NCBI GenBank assembly: GCA_014905825.1
Contig: JACGCN010000049.1
Location: 62,001-126,000 of the forward strand
Length of the DNA: 64,000 nt
Source: Lyophyllum atratum
Lineage: Eukaryota > Basidiomycota > Agaricomycetes > Agaricales > Lyophyllaceae
Direction: 5' to 3'
Of this stretch, positions 31,380 to 40,810 are shown piece by piece. Position 1 is the stretch's first letter. Each line of letters begins with the position of its first letter. The position numbers and the translations under genes are program-made. The notes beneath the pieces are model-generated. The model saw only the letters and a program-made list of their open reading frames with translations, searched no databases and had not been told where the DNA came from.

Positions 31380-32960
31380 ATGTCCACCCCCCTGCGCACA
31401 AAACGCAACTTCAAGTCCCTCCAGCTCCCCGTCGACGACCCCATCGACCCCACACCCGCCCCCTTACCCGTCCCCACCCGCCTCGCCCCCGCCGGCCCCC
31501 AGCCCCAGCCCAACAAACGCCGCCCCCCACCACTCGGCGACGCCCCGCCCGTCCAAGGCTTCCTCTCCCCCTCCGGCCCAGGCCTCGACTCCGCCATCGG
31601 CTCGGGCGTCGGGAGCGGACGGCACAGCGCCCTCCACGCTACGCTCGCCAAGATGGAGCTGCACGCGCCGTCGGTGGAGATTAGCGATCTTAAGAATGCG
31701 GATTTGAGGAATATGGCGGAGCTGGGGCAGGGGAATGGGGGGAGCGTGATGAAGGTGGAGCATGTGCCTAGTGGGACTGTCATGGCCAAGAAGGTGTGTC
31801 TCCTCTCCTCCTCTAATTTATGTTGGGTTGGGTTGGGGTATGGACTCAGCTGATGGTGGTATAGATCGTCCTCATCGACGCGAAACCCTCAGTGCGCAAG
31901 CAAATCCTACGCGAGCTCCAAATCATGCACTCCTGCAAATCGCCCTACATCGTCTCCTCCTACGGCGCCTTCCTCGCCGAGCCCAACATCTGCATCTGCA
32001 TGGAGTTCATGGACAAAGGCTCCTTCGACGGGATCTACAAGACCATCGGCGCCATCGATATCGAGGTCGTGAGGCAGGTCGCGCATGCGGTGCTGGAGGG
32101 GCTGATGTATTTGTATGACGTGCATCGGATTATACACCGTGACATTAAGCCTTCGAATATATTGTGTAACTCGCAGGGCCAGATCAAGCTGTGCGACTTT
32201 GGTGTGTCGGGCGAGCTGATCAACTCTATTGCGCATACGTTCGTCGGGACCTCCATATACATGAGTGTGCGTGCCCTTCCTCCCTTCCTTCCCTTCCTTC
32301 CCTTCATGCTAACACACCCAAACAGCCGGAACGCATCCAAGGCGCCGAATACTCCGTCAAATCCGACGTCTGGTCCCTCGGCATCTCCCTCATCGAGCTC
32401 GCCCTCGGCCGCTTCCCCTTCTCCGACCCCGACGACTCCGACGACTCCGACCTCGACTCCTTCCCCCCCCACTCCTCCCACACCGACCTATCCAAAACAG
32501 CTACCCACCGCGACTCTCTCCTTCTCCCCCCTTCCACCTCCTCCACCTCGCCGAGTTCTGGAAAGACAGCACGACGAAGAAGTGGGGGAGGGAACGGGAA
32601 GAGAAAGAGCAGGGGGGTGAGCCTGCACGGGGAGGGCATGACGATGTCGATTATTGAGCTGATGCACCAGATTGTGAAGGAGCCGGCGCCGAGGCTGGGT
32701 CCGGAGGGGAGGTTTGGGAGGGAGGAGGAGGAGTTTGTGGATGCGTGTTTGGAGAAGGATCCGGAGGTGAGGAGGACGCCGAAGGAGCTTTTGGTGGGTT
32801 CTTCTTTTTTTGTTCTTCTTGATTTCTTTCTTGGGGGTTGGTGGGGGTGTGAGGATTTTGGGTTGGAGCTGACGTTCGTTTTTGGTTGTAGGCGTTCGCG
32901 TGGATGGATCGGGCGAGGGAGAGTACCTTTGATTTGAGAGAGTGGGCGGGGACGTTTTGA
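31380..32960 (+). CDS. STE7: MAP kinase kinase, Ste7/Fuz7 type
   Basis: Four exons (31380-31793, 31865-32266, 32326-32793, 32892-32960) give 450 residues, all in phase. Residues 1-110 are Pro-rich and disordered, with basic KRNFKSLQLP near the start (possible MAPK docking). The Gly loop is LGQGNGGSV (115-123), the catalytic Lys 138, HRDIKPSN at 229-236 and DFG at 249-251. The activation segment is SIAHTFVGTSIYMSPER, with the expected phospho-sites S259 and T263. A roughly 70-residue Asp/Ser-rich insert follows FPFSDPDDSDD, then SIIELMHQIVKEPAPRL, typical of the Ste7 branch rather than Pbs2 or Mkk1. It should phosphorylate a Fus3/Kss1-type MAPK in mating and filamentation. Branch assignment is from motif memory. 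Confidence 0.88.
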
Positions 32961-33715
32961 TCCAGAGGTGCGGTCTGGTTCGGGAGGTTCTCGTGTGTGT
33001 GTTTTTGTGGATGTGGATGGGATGTATATCTAGGAGAGGATATACCACGTATCGTGTATTGTATATAATTACCCAAATTCTGATATCATGGATGGAGCGA
33101 AAACGGTTCAACTTCCAAGTTCTGAGTGCACGGGAGTTCTGAGTTGGAAGGGGCTTATGTGGGGTCTACATATGAACTTTGGACGCTGGACCCCACGATG
33201 TCGGTTCATATATGTGTAGCCAGATATCGTTGTGGGCTAGATTAAAATACGGTGTCGTTGAGTGACACTCATGCACATTGCAGGTTACTAAGGCTCCAAC
33301 CGTACTATCTATTTACCATATATATACAGTAGATACCGTATATGTTTACGTATATGTATAGGCCTGCTTCGAAAAATTGTCCTATACAGTAGATATACAG
33401 TATAGTATATGATTATACTGTTAATTTTTCCCCTACAGAAATCAGTGACTTTCCTGTGGCCTAGATTGATGTCGCAGTGATAAGTCGCAATCGAGGAGGT
33501 GTCAGAGAATGACGATAGAATGAGGGGCGTTTGTGGACGAGGCGTAATCAAAAACACCTCTCGGATCGGGCTTGGCCTATTTTTAGATCGTCCACTTCAA
33601 AATTGTAACGCGTTCTGCGCGTCCTTATGTCATATCTCAGTGACAAGTCTCATTGTTTGTGAGTAGAGCTTCAGGTTTCTTTCTAGACTGTCAGGTCAGA
33701 CACCGGACAATGCAG
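32961..33715. other. 3' flank of MAPKK and left part of an older inverted-repeat element
   Basis: From 33289 an AT-rich segment begins with TAAGGCTCCAACCGTACT and many TATA/GTATAC palindromes. It is the left half of an element interrupted by the copia insertion at 33721. No gene seen. Confidence 0.5.
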
Positions 33716-33720
33716 GGAAT
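33716..33720 (+). repeat. Target site duplication of copia element, left
   Basis: GGAAT directly before the left LTR; the same five bases follow the right LTR at 38985-38989. A 5-bp duplication is normal for Ty1/copia integrases. Confidence 0.9.
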
Positions 33721-34122
33721 TGTAGATAATCACGTAGTAAGTAAACCTTAGAGTCCAGACACGGTGTGTAAGACGACTATATTGACCTGTAGATAATCAC
33801 GTAGTAAGTAAACTACGAGGTCAATCAGTAAATGTAACTAAGGTAGAAGTAAGGTAAGAATGCTCACCCTTAGAGTCCAGACACGGTGTGTAAGACGACT
33901 AAGGGTGGCTGGTGTAGGTACGTCGAGTATGTACACGAAAAGAATAAAGTTCATGTAAAGACTGGTAAATATGAGCCGGCATAACTGAATTGAATAGAGT
34001 ACTCGATGCGCGGCATCGAGGCGTATAGAATATGCGAGGTCTAAATATAATGTCCGTTGTGATAAGATAAGGAATAAGTGAGACGTATCTTTATTAGGGT
34101 TATGGTAAGTCCATCACCAACA
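33721..34122 (-). repeat. 3' LTR of copia element
   Basis: 402 bp, TG...CA ends in + orientation (TGTAGATAATC ... CACCAACA). It contains two internal direct repeats in interleaved order: a 26-bp unit at 33721 and 33788, and a roughly 33-bp unit at 33746 and 33868. Confidence 0.95.
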
Positions 34123-34143
34123 CTCCCCCGGACGTGCATAACC

Positions 34144-35290
34144 CTACTTGAGGCGAAGGAGGTCGACCATGTGCTCGTGGGTCACCCGCGGGAGAGGCTT
34201 CGTGAAGATGTCGGCGATGTTTTCGGAGGAAGGAATGTGGATTACTTCGATGTCGCCGTCCGCTACGCGCTCGCGAATATAATGATACCGGATGTCGATA
34301 TGTTTTGCGCGGGTGTGACCCTTGGTCGATTGAGTGAGGGCGATGGCGGATGTGTTGTCGCAGCGAATGATGGCAGGAAGTGGCTGAGGAAGGTCGATCT
34401 CCACCAGGGAGTTGTGAATCCAGAGAGCGTTTTGTGCGCTACGTGTCAAGGCCATGTATTCCGCCTCTGTGGTGGAAAGGGCTACTGTGGGTTGACGATG
34501 GGAGCTCCATGACACAGGCCCTCCTGCCATCATGAAGACATACCCGCTCGTCGAGCGCCGAGTGTCGTAGTCTCCAGCGTAGTCGGCATCGACGAACCCG
34601 ACGGGTTTCATGCCGCCCTCAACCTTGCTGTAGGTAATGCGATAGTCGAGGGTACCCTTGATGTATCCAAGTACATGGATCATCGCGCGCCAGTGGGTAG
34701 GTCCAGGGTTAGACTGGAAGCGCGCCAGTAGCCCCACGGCGAAGGAGATATCCGGGCGTGTAGCGACTTGGGCCCACATGAGCGACCCGAGTACCTCGCG
34801 GTATGGCTTGTCCTTCATGTACTGACGGTCGGCGTCGGTGCGAGGGCATTGGGATGCGTCGAGATGGATGCCGGTAGGAAGGGGAGTGGAGTGTGGGTTC
34901 GAGTCGGCCATGCCAAAACGCTCGAGGACACGCTCGAGGTAAGCGCGCTGAGATAAGGAGATCGCACCGGTGCTCGCATCGCGGTCTACGCGCATGCCTA
35001 AGATATACTTGGGCTCCCCCAAGTCCTTGATCTCGTATTCCTCCGATAACTCCCTCTTCGCCACCTCTGATCCCTTGGTAGTGGACGAGATTCCGAATAT
35101 GTCGTCGGTGAATGTGCAGGTGATGGTGCGTTCGGTTCCGACGAGTTTCCAGCGGACACAGCTGTCTGCGCGCGAGGGAGTGTAGCCGATCTTGGCGTAT
35201 GAGCGGTCGAGAGTGTGCCACCAGTCGTAACCCCCTTGCATCATGCCGTAAAGGGTTTTCTGTAGTAAGCATACATTATCCTCCCCCCCC
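34144..35290 (-). CDS. Copia Pol, C-terminal part: reverse transcriptase and RNase H
   Basis: Continues the polyprotein after a one-base frame change near 35283-35290. It starts around the RT segment with CLLQKTLYGMMQGGYDWW. The polymerase box reads TFTDDIFG, an unusual form of the common YVDD. RNase H shows GFVDADYAGD, STTEAEYMAL and RCDNTSAIAL, with the metal-binding D, E and D. It ends IADIFTKPLP and about 15 more residues, as is usual for copia. In an intact element this would be part of one polyprotein. Confidence 0.9.
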
Positions 35291-38200
35291 AGGGAACCCT
35301 GGCGGCACCCGCATGTAGACGACATGGTCCAAGACACTGTTCAGGTACGCTGAGACGAAATCTACCTGCCAAATCTGCAACCCCAGCTGCGCTGCAATAG
35401 CCGCCGTCATCCGCATAGACTCCAGCCTAACCACCGACGCGTATGTCTCGTCGAAATCCTCCCCCTGAACCTGGGCGAAACCCTTCGCGACGAGGCGAGC
35501 CTTCCGCTTGACTATGTTCCCATCTGCATCATATTTGTGGGCATAGACCCACATGCACCCTATAACCTTCTTCCCGGGCGGCACGGACGACGCTGGGACC
35601 AGGCGAAAGACCTCCCGCTCCTTCAACACCTTCAACTCCGTGTCCATCGGCGCCTGCCAAAGATCTGGTCGCCGCATGGCCTCCCCGTAATGTTTCGGGA
35701 GGTAAGTGTCAGAGAGCGTGGATGCGGCGGTGTCGAGTGATGCGAGGAACGCCTGGCAGTCCTCGGTCATAAACGCGCGAGGGCGCTTGTGGTCACGGGC
35801 CCAATCCTCTCCAGCAGTACGCGCTGCGTCCTCCATGGCCTGAGACTCGCGAGTGGCAATGATCGCGTCTGTGGGCGCGGCATTTCGACGTGTCCGACGT
35901 AGTGCAAGAGGTAGGTCCTCCTCTCGTGGTTCCTGTGGAGGAAGAGGGGGTGTCGGTGTCGGCGGTGGTTGTGCGCCTGTGGCAGGAGGGTCTGGTGCGG
36001 CGGGATGAAGTGGACCATCAGTGATGCGAATGCGAGGGGCGATGGGTTGTTTTGCGGGGATAACACCGGGGACGTTGGGGTTGGCAGTGGGTGGGATACG
36101 TGAGAGAAGGTCGTCGTCGGTGTGTAGGGTGATAGCGCGGTGGCCGAGACCTTCCTCGAAGATCACGTCACGGCTGGTAATAATAGCCCGAGACCCTCGA
36201 TCATACAATTTGTATCCGCTATCAGAATAGCCGACCATGACGTACTTGATCGATCGGGGGTCCAATTTGGACACGACGAGCTCCTCGGGAACTTTAGCAA
36301 ACGCGGTGCAGCCGAATGGACGTAAGTGGGCGACACCTTGGCGCTTCCTGGTCCAGGCCTCCTCTGGCACACGGTCAGGGTGACGTGACGACGGGATTAA
36401 GTTCCGAACTGTAACCGCTGTAGAGCCCGCCTCAGCCCACAGAGGCTTCGCAAGTCCGCTATCGGTAAGCATGCAGCGCACCGCCTCAATGATCGTACGT
36501 ATCGAGCGCTCAGCGAGCCCGTTCTGTGGGTGGGCGTAGGGTGTGCTGATCTCTAGGATGATGCCGTGTTCGCCGCAGTAGTCAAACCACAGGGCATTGA
36601 TCCATTCCCTGCCAGCATCAATTCGGCAACGCAGGAGCTTCTGACCGGTTTGGCGCTCGGATTCGACGTGGTAAGATTTGAACGCTGACAGTGTCGTGAT
36701 GGCGTCCTTCTTTGATAGGTAAAAGCTCCGCATGCGCGACGTCCCACCATCGACCACCAGCATCATGTACCAGGCTCCCCCGAGCGAGGCAACACTGGCG
36801 GGACCCCACAGGTCGATATGGCACCGTTCGTTGGCCTCGGTCTCGGGAACGACTACCCCGTCGTATGGGCGCGCCGCGTGTTTCCCATACACGCAATCTT
36901 CGCACAGCCCGGCGACTTCCATGTCACCTCGGACATTCAGTCCGTCCACTAACCCCTTCCTAACCAGGTTCCTCAAACCGCTAACGCCGGCGTGACCGAA
37001 TCGGCGGTGCCAGACGTCCATGTCCACGGGTACAGCAAGGGAACGCGCAACCATAGCCCTGGTTTGCTTAGCGACGAAGGTAAGTCGGTACATCCCGTCC
37101 TTCCCTTCCCCCACCATGAAGACTCTGCCGGCTGGGTCAGCGAATGTCGCTTTTCCCGATGAAAAGGTGACCGTGAACCCCGCTGCGTCGAATTTGCCAA
37201 TTGATATAAGATTCGCAGCGAGGTCGGGGGTGTGTAGCGCGGATTTGAACACCAGGTCTGATTCGGCGCCGTTAACCACGACGGTTTTCGTCACAGTCCC
37301 CCGCCCAATAATGCGGAAAGTACCATCCTTGTCTGCAGGCTGGCCCTGGCGCGGAGTGGTGAACGACTCATAGTCAGAGAAGTCCGATCTCACGACGAAG
37401 CAGTGATCGCTAGCGCCGGAGTCCGCGTACGTCTGGATCTCCCCCGACGTCATCATGGCTATGTGATTCTGGGACAGGTATGCGTCGGCAAGATCGAAGA
37501 ACGCGGCTGGTGTGAATTGAGCGTATGTGGTGGGGTTTGTGAGAGCGGATAGGGCATAGGTAACGCGTGAGGTGTTTTGGGGAGTGGTATTCGCGTTCTG
37601 CGTGGTAGTGTTCGCGACAGCCGCTACTGGGGTAGTGGTAGGTGGGTTTGGTGTCCCGGTACGTGCACGGCTTCGGAAGTTCGGCGGGAATTGACCCTCC
37701 TTGCCTCCTCCCTTCCAATAGCACTCGTCGATAGTGTGTCCCTTTCGTTCGCAATTGGTGTTGATGCAAACGAGGCCTGACTTGTCGGTTTTGTGGGAAC
37801 GGGAATGGTTTGACGAAGCTTTGAGGGCAGTCGTAGCCGTGCCTGCAGGTGGGTTCTCTTTTGTTTCGATCTGCCAGTGGAGGTGTAATGCTGCAATAGC
37901 AGCGGCGGACGTTTTAGTGGTATGGAGGGTAGATATTACGATGTTCCATGATCGCGGAAGTGATCCTATAACGATTGCCCGGAAGCTCTTATCGTCGATC
38001 GCTGCCCCTTGCTCGACGGCGGTATTCCATTTTGTACGGAGGTCTGCGACGTGTGCCGGGAAATCTGCCCCGTCGGAGTACATGGTGGTACGGAGGGATT
38101 TCTCTGCAGCGGCGGCGGCGAGCTTGCATGTGGAGCCGTAGAGCTCGGTGAGTCCTTCCCAGGCCTCGGCGGCGGTTCCGTCCTGTTTAACACCTAGTCC

Positions 38201-38485
38201 CACAGGGTTCGTGGTATTGAACGAGATGAGTGCGAGTACCCAGGCGTCTCGAGTTTCCCACTCGTTGACTGATGGGGTGGTCGACGTCCAGTCTGTTGGC
38301 TCAGGAGGTAAAGCGCCGAGTGGGGGTGGGGATGGTTTTGGAATGGGGACAGGTATTTTGTCGAGGTATCCTCGGGCGCCTGCAGCGCGCGCCGCGAGTA
38401 AAATGCGTCTCTTGAACGCCACGAAGTTTTGGCCGTCAAACTGCTCGGCGGTTGGGAAAATAGGTGTAGAAACCGGTTTAGACAT
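35276..38485 (-). CDS. Copia Gag-Pol, N-terminal part: Gag, protease, integrase, start of reverse transcriptase
   Basis: 1069 residues from ATG at 38485. The Gag part opens MSKPVSTPIF and carries a zinc knuckle with spacing C-x4-C-x4-H-x4-C (a variant of the usual C-x2-C) near residues 240-255. The protease active site is ADSGASDHC. The integrase zinc finger is WHRRFGH...CEDC; the integrase core has HIDLWGP, RIDAGREW and NGLAERS for the D-D-E triad. RT begins at RLVPASSVPPGKKVIGCMWV and passes through WQVDFVSAYLNS. The frame stops at a run of eight G on the minus strand (35283-35290), where seven would keep the frame open into the downstream part. Confidence 0.92.
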   Translation of the reverse strand: MSKPVSTPIFPTAEQFDGQNFVAFKRRILLAARAAGARGYLDKIPVPIPKPSPPPLGALPPEPTDWTSTTPSVNEWETRDAWVLALISFNTTNPVGLGVKQDGTAAEAWEGLTELYGSTCKLAAAAAEKSLRTTMYSDGADFPAHVADLRTKWNTAVEQGAAIDDKSFRAIVIGSLPRSWNIVISTLHTTKTSAAAIAALHLHWQIETKENPPAGTATTALKASSNHSRSHKTDKSGLVCINTNCERKGHTIDECYWKGGGKEGQFPPNFRSRARTGTPNPPTTTPVAAVANTTTQNANTTPQNTSRVTYALSALTNPTTYAQFTPAAFFDLADAYLSQNHIAMMTSGEIQTYADSGASDHCFVVRSDFSDYESFTTPRQGQPADKDGTFRIIGRGTVTKTVVVNGAESDLVFKSALHTPDLAANLISIGKFDAAGFTVTFSSGKATFADPAGRVFMVGEGKDGMYRLTFVAKQTRAMVARSLAVPVDMDVWHRRFGHAGVSGLRNLVRKGLVDGLNVRGDMEVAGLCEDCVYGKHAARPYDGVVVPETEANERCHIDLWGPASVASLGGAWYMMLVVDGGTSRMRSFYLSKKDAITTLSAFKSYHVESERQTGQKLLRCRIDAGREWINALWFDYCGEHGIILEISTPYAHPQNGLAERSIRTIIEAVRCMLTDSGLAKPLWAEAGSTAVTVRNLIPSSRHPDRVPEEAWTRKRQGVAHLRPFGCTAFAKVPEELVVSKLDPRSIKYVMVGYSDSGYKLYDRGSRAIITSRDVIFEEGLGHRAITLHTDDDLLSRIPPTANPNVPGVIPAKQPIAPRIRITDGPLHPAAPDPPATGAQPPPTPTPPLPPQEPREEDLPLALRRTRRNAAPTDAIIATRESQAMEDAARTAGEDWARDHKRPRAFMTEDCQAFLASLDTAASTLSDTYLPKHYGEAMRRPDLWQAPMDTELKVLKEREVFRLVPASSVPPGKKVIGCMWVYAHKYDADGNIVKRKARLVAKGFAQVQGEDFDETYASVVRLESMRMTAAIAAQLGLQIWQVDFVSAYLNSVLDHVVYMRVPPGFPGGGG

Positions 38486-38564
38486 TTTTAATGTATGTGG
38501 GGTGTGTGCGCAGGGTAATGTTTGAGACCGTCTAGGGATGTGTCTGGTGTGAAATCACAGAAGC

Positions 38565-38582
38565 TAACGTGGCCCGATAACC
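38565..38582 (-). promoter_or_regulatory. Primer-binding site of copia element
   Basis: Minus-strand sequence directly inside the 5' LTR reads GGTTATCGGGCCACG. It resembles the half-tRNA primer site of Drosophila copia as I remember it (GGTTATGGGCCC...), complementary to the anticodon region of initiator tRNA rather than to a tRNA 3' end. Confidence 0.5.
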
Positions 38583-38984
38583 TGTAGATAATCACGTAGT
38601 AAGTAAACCTTAGAGTCCAGACACGGTGTGTAAGACGACTATATTGACCTGTAGATAATCACGTAGTAAGTAAACTACGAGGTCAATCAGTAAATGTAAC
38701 TAAGGTAGAAGTAAGGTAAGAATGCTCACCCTTAGAGTCCAGACACGGTGTGTAAGACGACTAAGGGTGGCTGGTGTAGGTACGTCGAGTATGTACACGA
38801 AAAGAATAAAGTTCATGTAAAGACTGGTAAATATGAGCCGGCATAACTGAATTGAATAGAGTACTCGATGCGCGGCATCGAGGCGTATAGAATATGCGAG
38901 GTCTAAATATAATGTCCGTTGTGATAAGATAAGGAATAAGTGAGACGTATCTTTATTAGGGTTATGGTAAGTCCATCACCAACA
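38583..38984 (-). repeat. 5' LTR of copia element
   Basis: 402 bp, no difference seen from the left LTR. The 3' flank at 38985-38989 is the target duplication GGAAT. Confidence 0.95.
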
Positions 38985-38989
38985 GGAAT

Positions 38990-39460
38990 ATGTCCCTTCC
39001 AGATTCAAGCAATTCTCAACTTATTATATGTCCAGGTTGATTGGAGACTGGTCGTCCACCGCATAGCAATTTGATGCTTAAAAATTTGAGGTAGCTTTGT
39101 AATCTCTACCTCCGTCCTCCCCCCATCGCGGATCTCAGGAGCTCCTTGAAGGCCGAGACAATCAGTCAAGCTCCCGTTGTCGAAGATATGGATTCGGTCG
39201 GCGTTATTTGATGTCAACGAGCCCCACCAGTTCCGCTCAAAAAGCATGGCTCGATTTGACCCTATAACAACTGTCTACATCATACCGTATAACCATATAT
39301 ATACTGTAAATACACACTATAAAACTGTATCTGTATATCTACCCCCTCCGCCGTATACGGATACAGTACGGTTGGAGCCTTACCTGAGGTTACTCAGGCT
39401 GTCAAAAGCTGAAGCATAATCATGTGTCGAGATCGAAAAAGGTAACAGACTAGGAGAGGC
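38990..39460. other. Right half of the split inverted-repeat element and spacer
   Basis: Holds the continuation of the older element to 39382. The minus-strand frame 39005-39247 reads MLFERNWWGSLTSNN... and has no known domain. Nothing else. Confidence 0.4.
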
Positions 39461-39462
39461 AT

Positions 39463-39543
39463 AGTCCCGACGGTGGTTCGAACACCGGACCCTGCGATAA
39501 CCTTGTACTGCAATCGCATGCTATACCACTTAGCTATCGAGAC
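39463..39543 (-). tRNA. tRNA-Cys(GCA) with 9-nt intron
   Basis: Acceptor stem GTCTCGA pairs with TCGGGAC (one G-U). Anticodon GCA is at 39511-39509 (minus). Intron 39507-39499 follows base 37, and the anticodon stem is TGCGA/TCGCA. The discriminator is U, the cysteine identity base. An A-run at 39436-39440 gives the minus-strand T5 terminator. Confidence 0.9.
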
Positions 39544-39903
39544 TGGTACCCGTGGGGGTTCGCTACGTGAGGATTTTGGTCTTTATGTGCGGCCCCCAGG
39601 TCGTCTGGGAGGCGTAGGTGAACTTGAAGAGATATAGTCGGGGCCCGGGGAGAGCTTGGAGATGGGGGTGGGTTGTTGATTGGAACCGCCTGCTCCGGGG
39701 AACTTTACGTGTCGAGTGTGGTCTCCAGTCTCGACTCTCCAGAGCTGAGAGGAATCATCAGTCCTTGCCTGAGCTCTCACTACCTCAGGATTTACGTCCC
39801 AGGCTCATGATCAGGATTCAGTATGAGCTCTCAGATCTCAAGTCTTGAGCCATCCAGCCATCCCGGCTACCAATGCTAAAAAAGTATTGACACCTTCAAT
39901 CAT

Positions 39904-39994
39904 TGCATTAAGAGGGAATCGAACCCCCGGCGGGTCGAGTTAAGGATGCGTGCAATGATGGCAACGACCCAGGTTACCACTACCCCATTAATGC
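39904..39994 (-). tRNA. tRNA-Gly(GCC) with 20-nt intron
   Basis: Mature sequence appears identical to the + strand copy at 30654, with the same acceptor stem, GCC anticodon and T-arm. The intron is 20 nt instead of 32 and unrelated in sequence. Flanks on both sides are homologous to those of the other copy (for example TAGGTGCTTACTTGTATG upstream). The T6 terminator is encoded by A6 at 39878-39883. Confidence 0.92.
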
Positions 39995-40073
39995 TTGTGA
40001 AGTCAACATACAAGTAAGCACCTACAGAATGAGGGCGTCCGTTCTCTCGTTCTCTCGTCCTCTTGTCCTTTGC

Positions 40074-40195
40074 GGCCATTCCAACTTCCATCGGTATTCA
40101 ACTTCGTGAGCGGGAGCCATACCGTCAACCGGCGATTTCAGATTCAATGACCCCCTACCCGCATTTCGGCTGTGTCCGTTCAACTCATATGATAC
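40074..40195 (+). repeat. Dispersed repeat, copy 1
   Basis: Runs from CCATTCCAACTTCCATCGG through CGTGAGCGGGAGCCATAC and CAATGACCCCCTACC to the GCTGTGTCC region. The same text recurs in direct orientation at 42033-42150 and, reverse-complemented and more diverged, at about 30545-30640. Confidence 0.8.
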
Positions 40196-40199
40196 ATGT

Positions 40200-40800
40200 C
40201 CTGGCACCTCCATTATTAAAAGTCACACTAGCGGCACCCTTTTAAATGGGCAGCACGGTAGTGCTGCGGTAAAATAGCATCAAGAGCCTATGCAGCGTGG
40301 AAGTAGTCCGATAGTGACTCTGAAGGACAGGTGCGCCAAAGTGCAAGGAAAACAATAAGTTTAAGTTTTGCCACAACAGTACTAGGCTCATGGGTAACGG
40401 GAGCGGGGGCTGGGGAGGAGGACTAATATTGGTGGTTGATGTGGTATGAATGCGATAACGAACAAGCACTGAAGCAGGTGTTGGCTGGTTCAGTTCAGAG
40501 TCCACGCGCCTTGATAAGCTTCATACCTAATACCGTTACGACCACACCTTGGACTGCTGCATTCACGCAGAGTCCCGATCAAGAGTCACGAGATGACCCA
40601 GGCCATTTCGTGCCAAAACGTACCGACAAAACAATGGGAATCGGGTTTTGAACCAATTTTGAACCGCCAGATACGGTGGTGATTCAGGTCCAAGGAGCCC
40701 CCAGATTTGGAGAAGATCCATATCACTGGCGCGACTGATGTGCAGATGCAGTGGTTGATGGAGCATTGGAATAAATAGCGATGAATAGCTCGATACAGGA
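40200..40800. other. Upstream region of the GPI-type protein gene
   Basis: No separate gene. Promoter and 5'UTR of the gene at 40811 are expected here; no clear TATA box stands out. Confidence 0.35.
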
Positions 40801-40810
40801 GCGGCCGACG

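Larger units (their letters stand above)
33721..38984 (-). mobile_element. Ty1/copia LTR retrotransposon, nearly intact
   Basis: A 5264-bp element in minus orientation, flanked by GGAAT. It has two 402-bp LTRs that look identical base for base, one Gag-Pol reading frame broken once at a G run, and a primer-binding site next to the 5' LTR (right side). A polypurine tract (minus-strand CGGGGGAG, 34123-34130) lies next to the 3' LTR. Domain order protease, integrase, reverse transcriptase, RNase H is the Copia order. Identical LTRs mean a very recent insertion. Confidence 0.95.
33289..39382. mobile_element. Older non-autonomous inverted-repeat element, split by the copia insertion
   Basis: Left end TAAGGCTCCAACCGTACT (33289-33306) and right end AGTACGGTTGGAGCCTTA (39365-39382) are exact inverted repeats, each followed inward by AT-rich GTATAC-type palindromic sequence. 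Without the copia element and its 5-bp duplication the unit is about 0.83 kb with no transposase. I could not settle the target duplication. An unrecognised minus-strand frame (39005-39247) lies in the right half. Confidence 0.55.

Noticed and set aside
40781..40810. Upstream ATG for the GPI-type protein
   Set aside because: It would put ten polar residues before the signal peptide; the second ATG gives a normal one.
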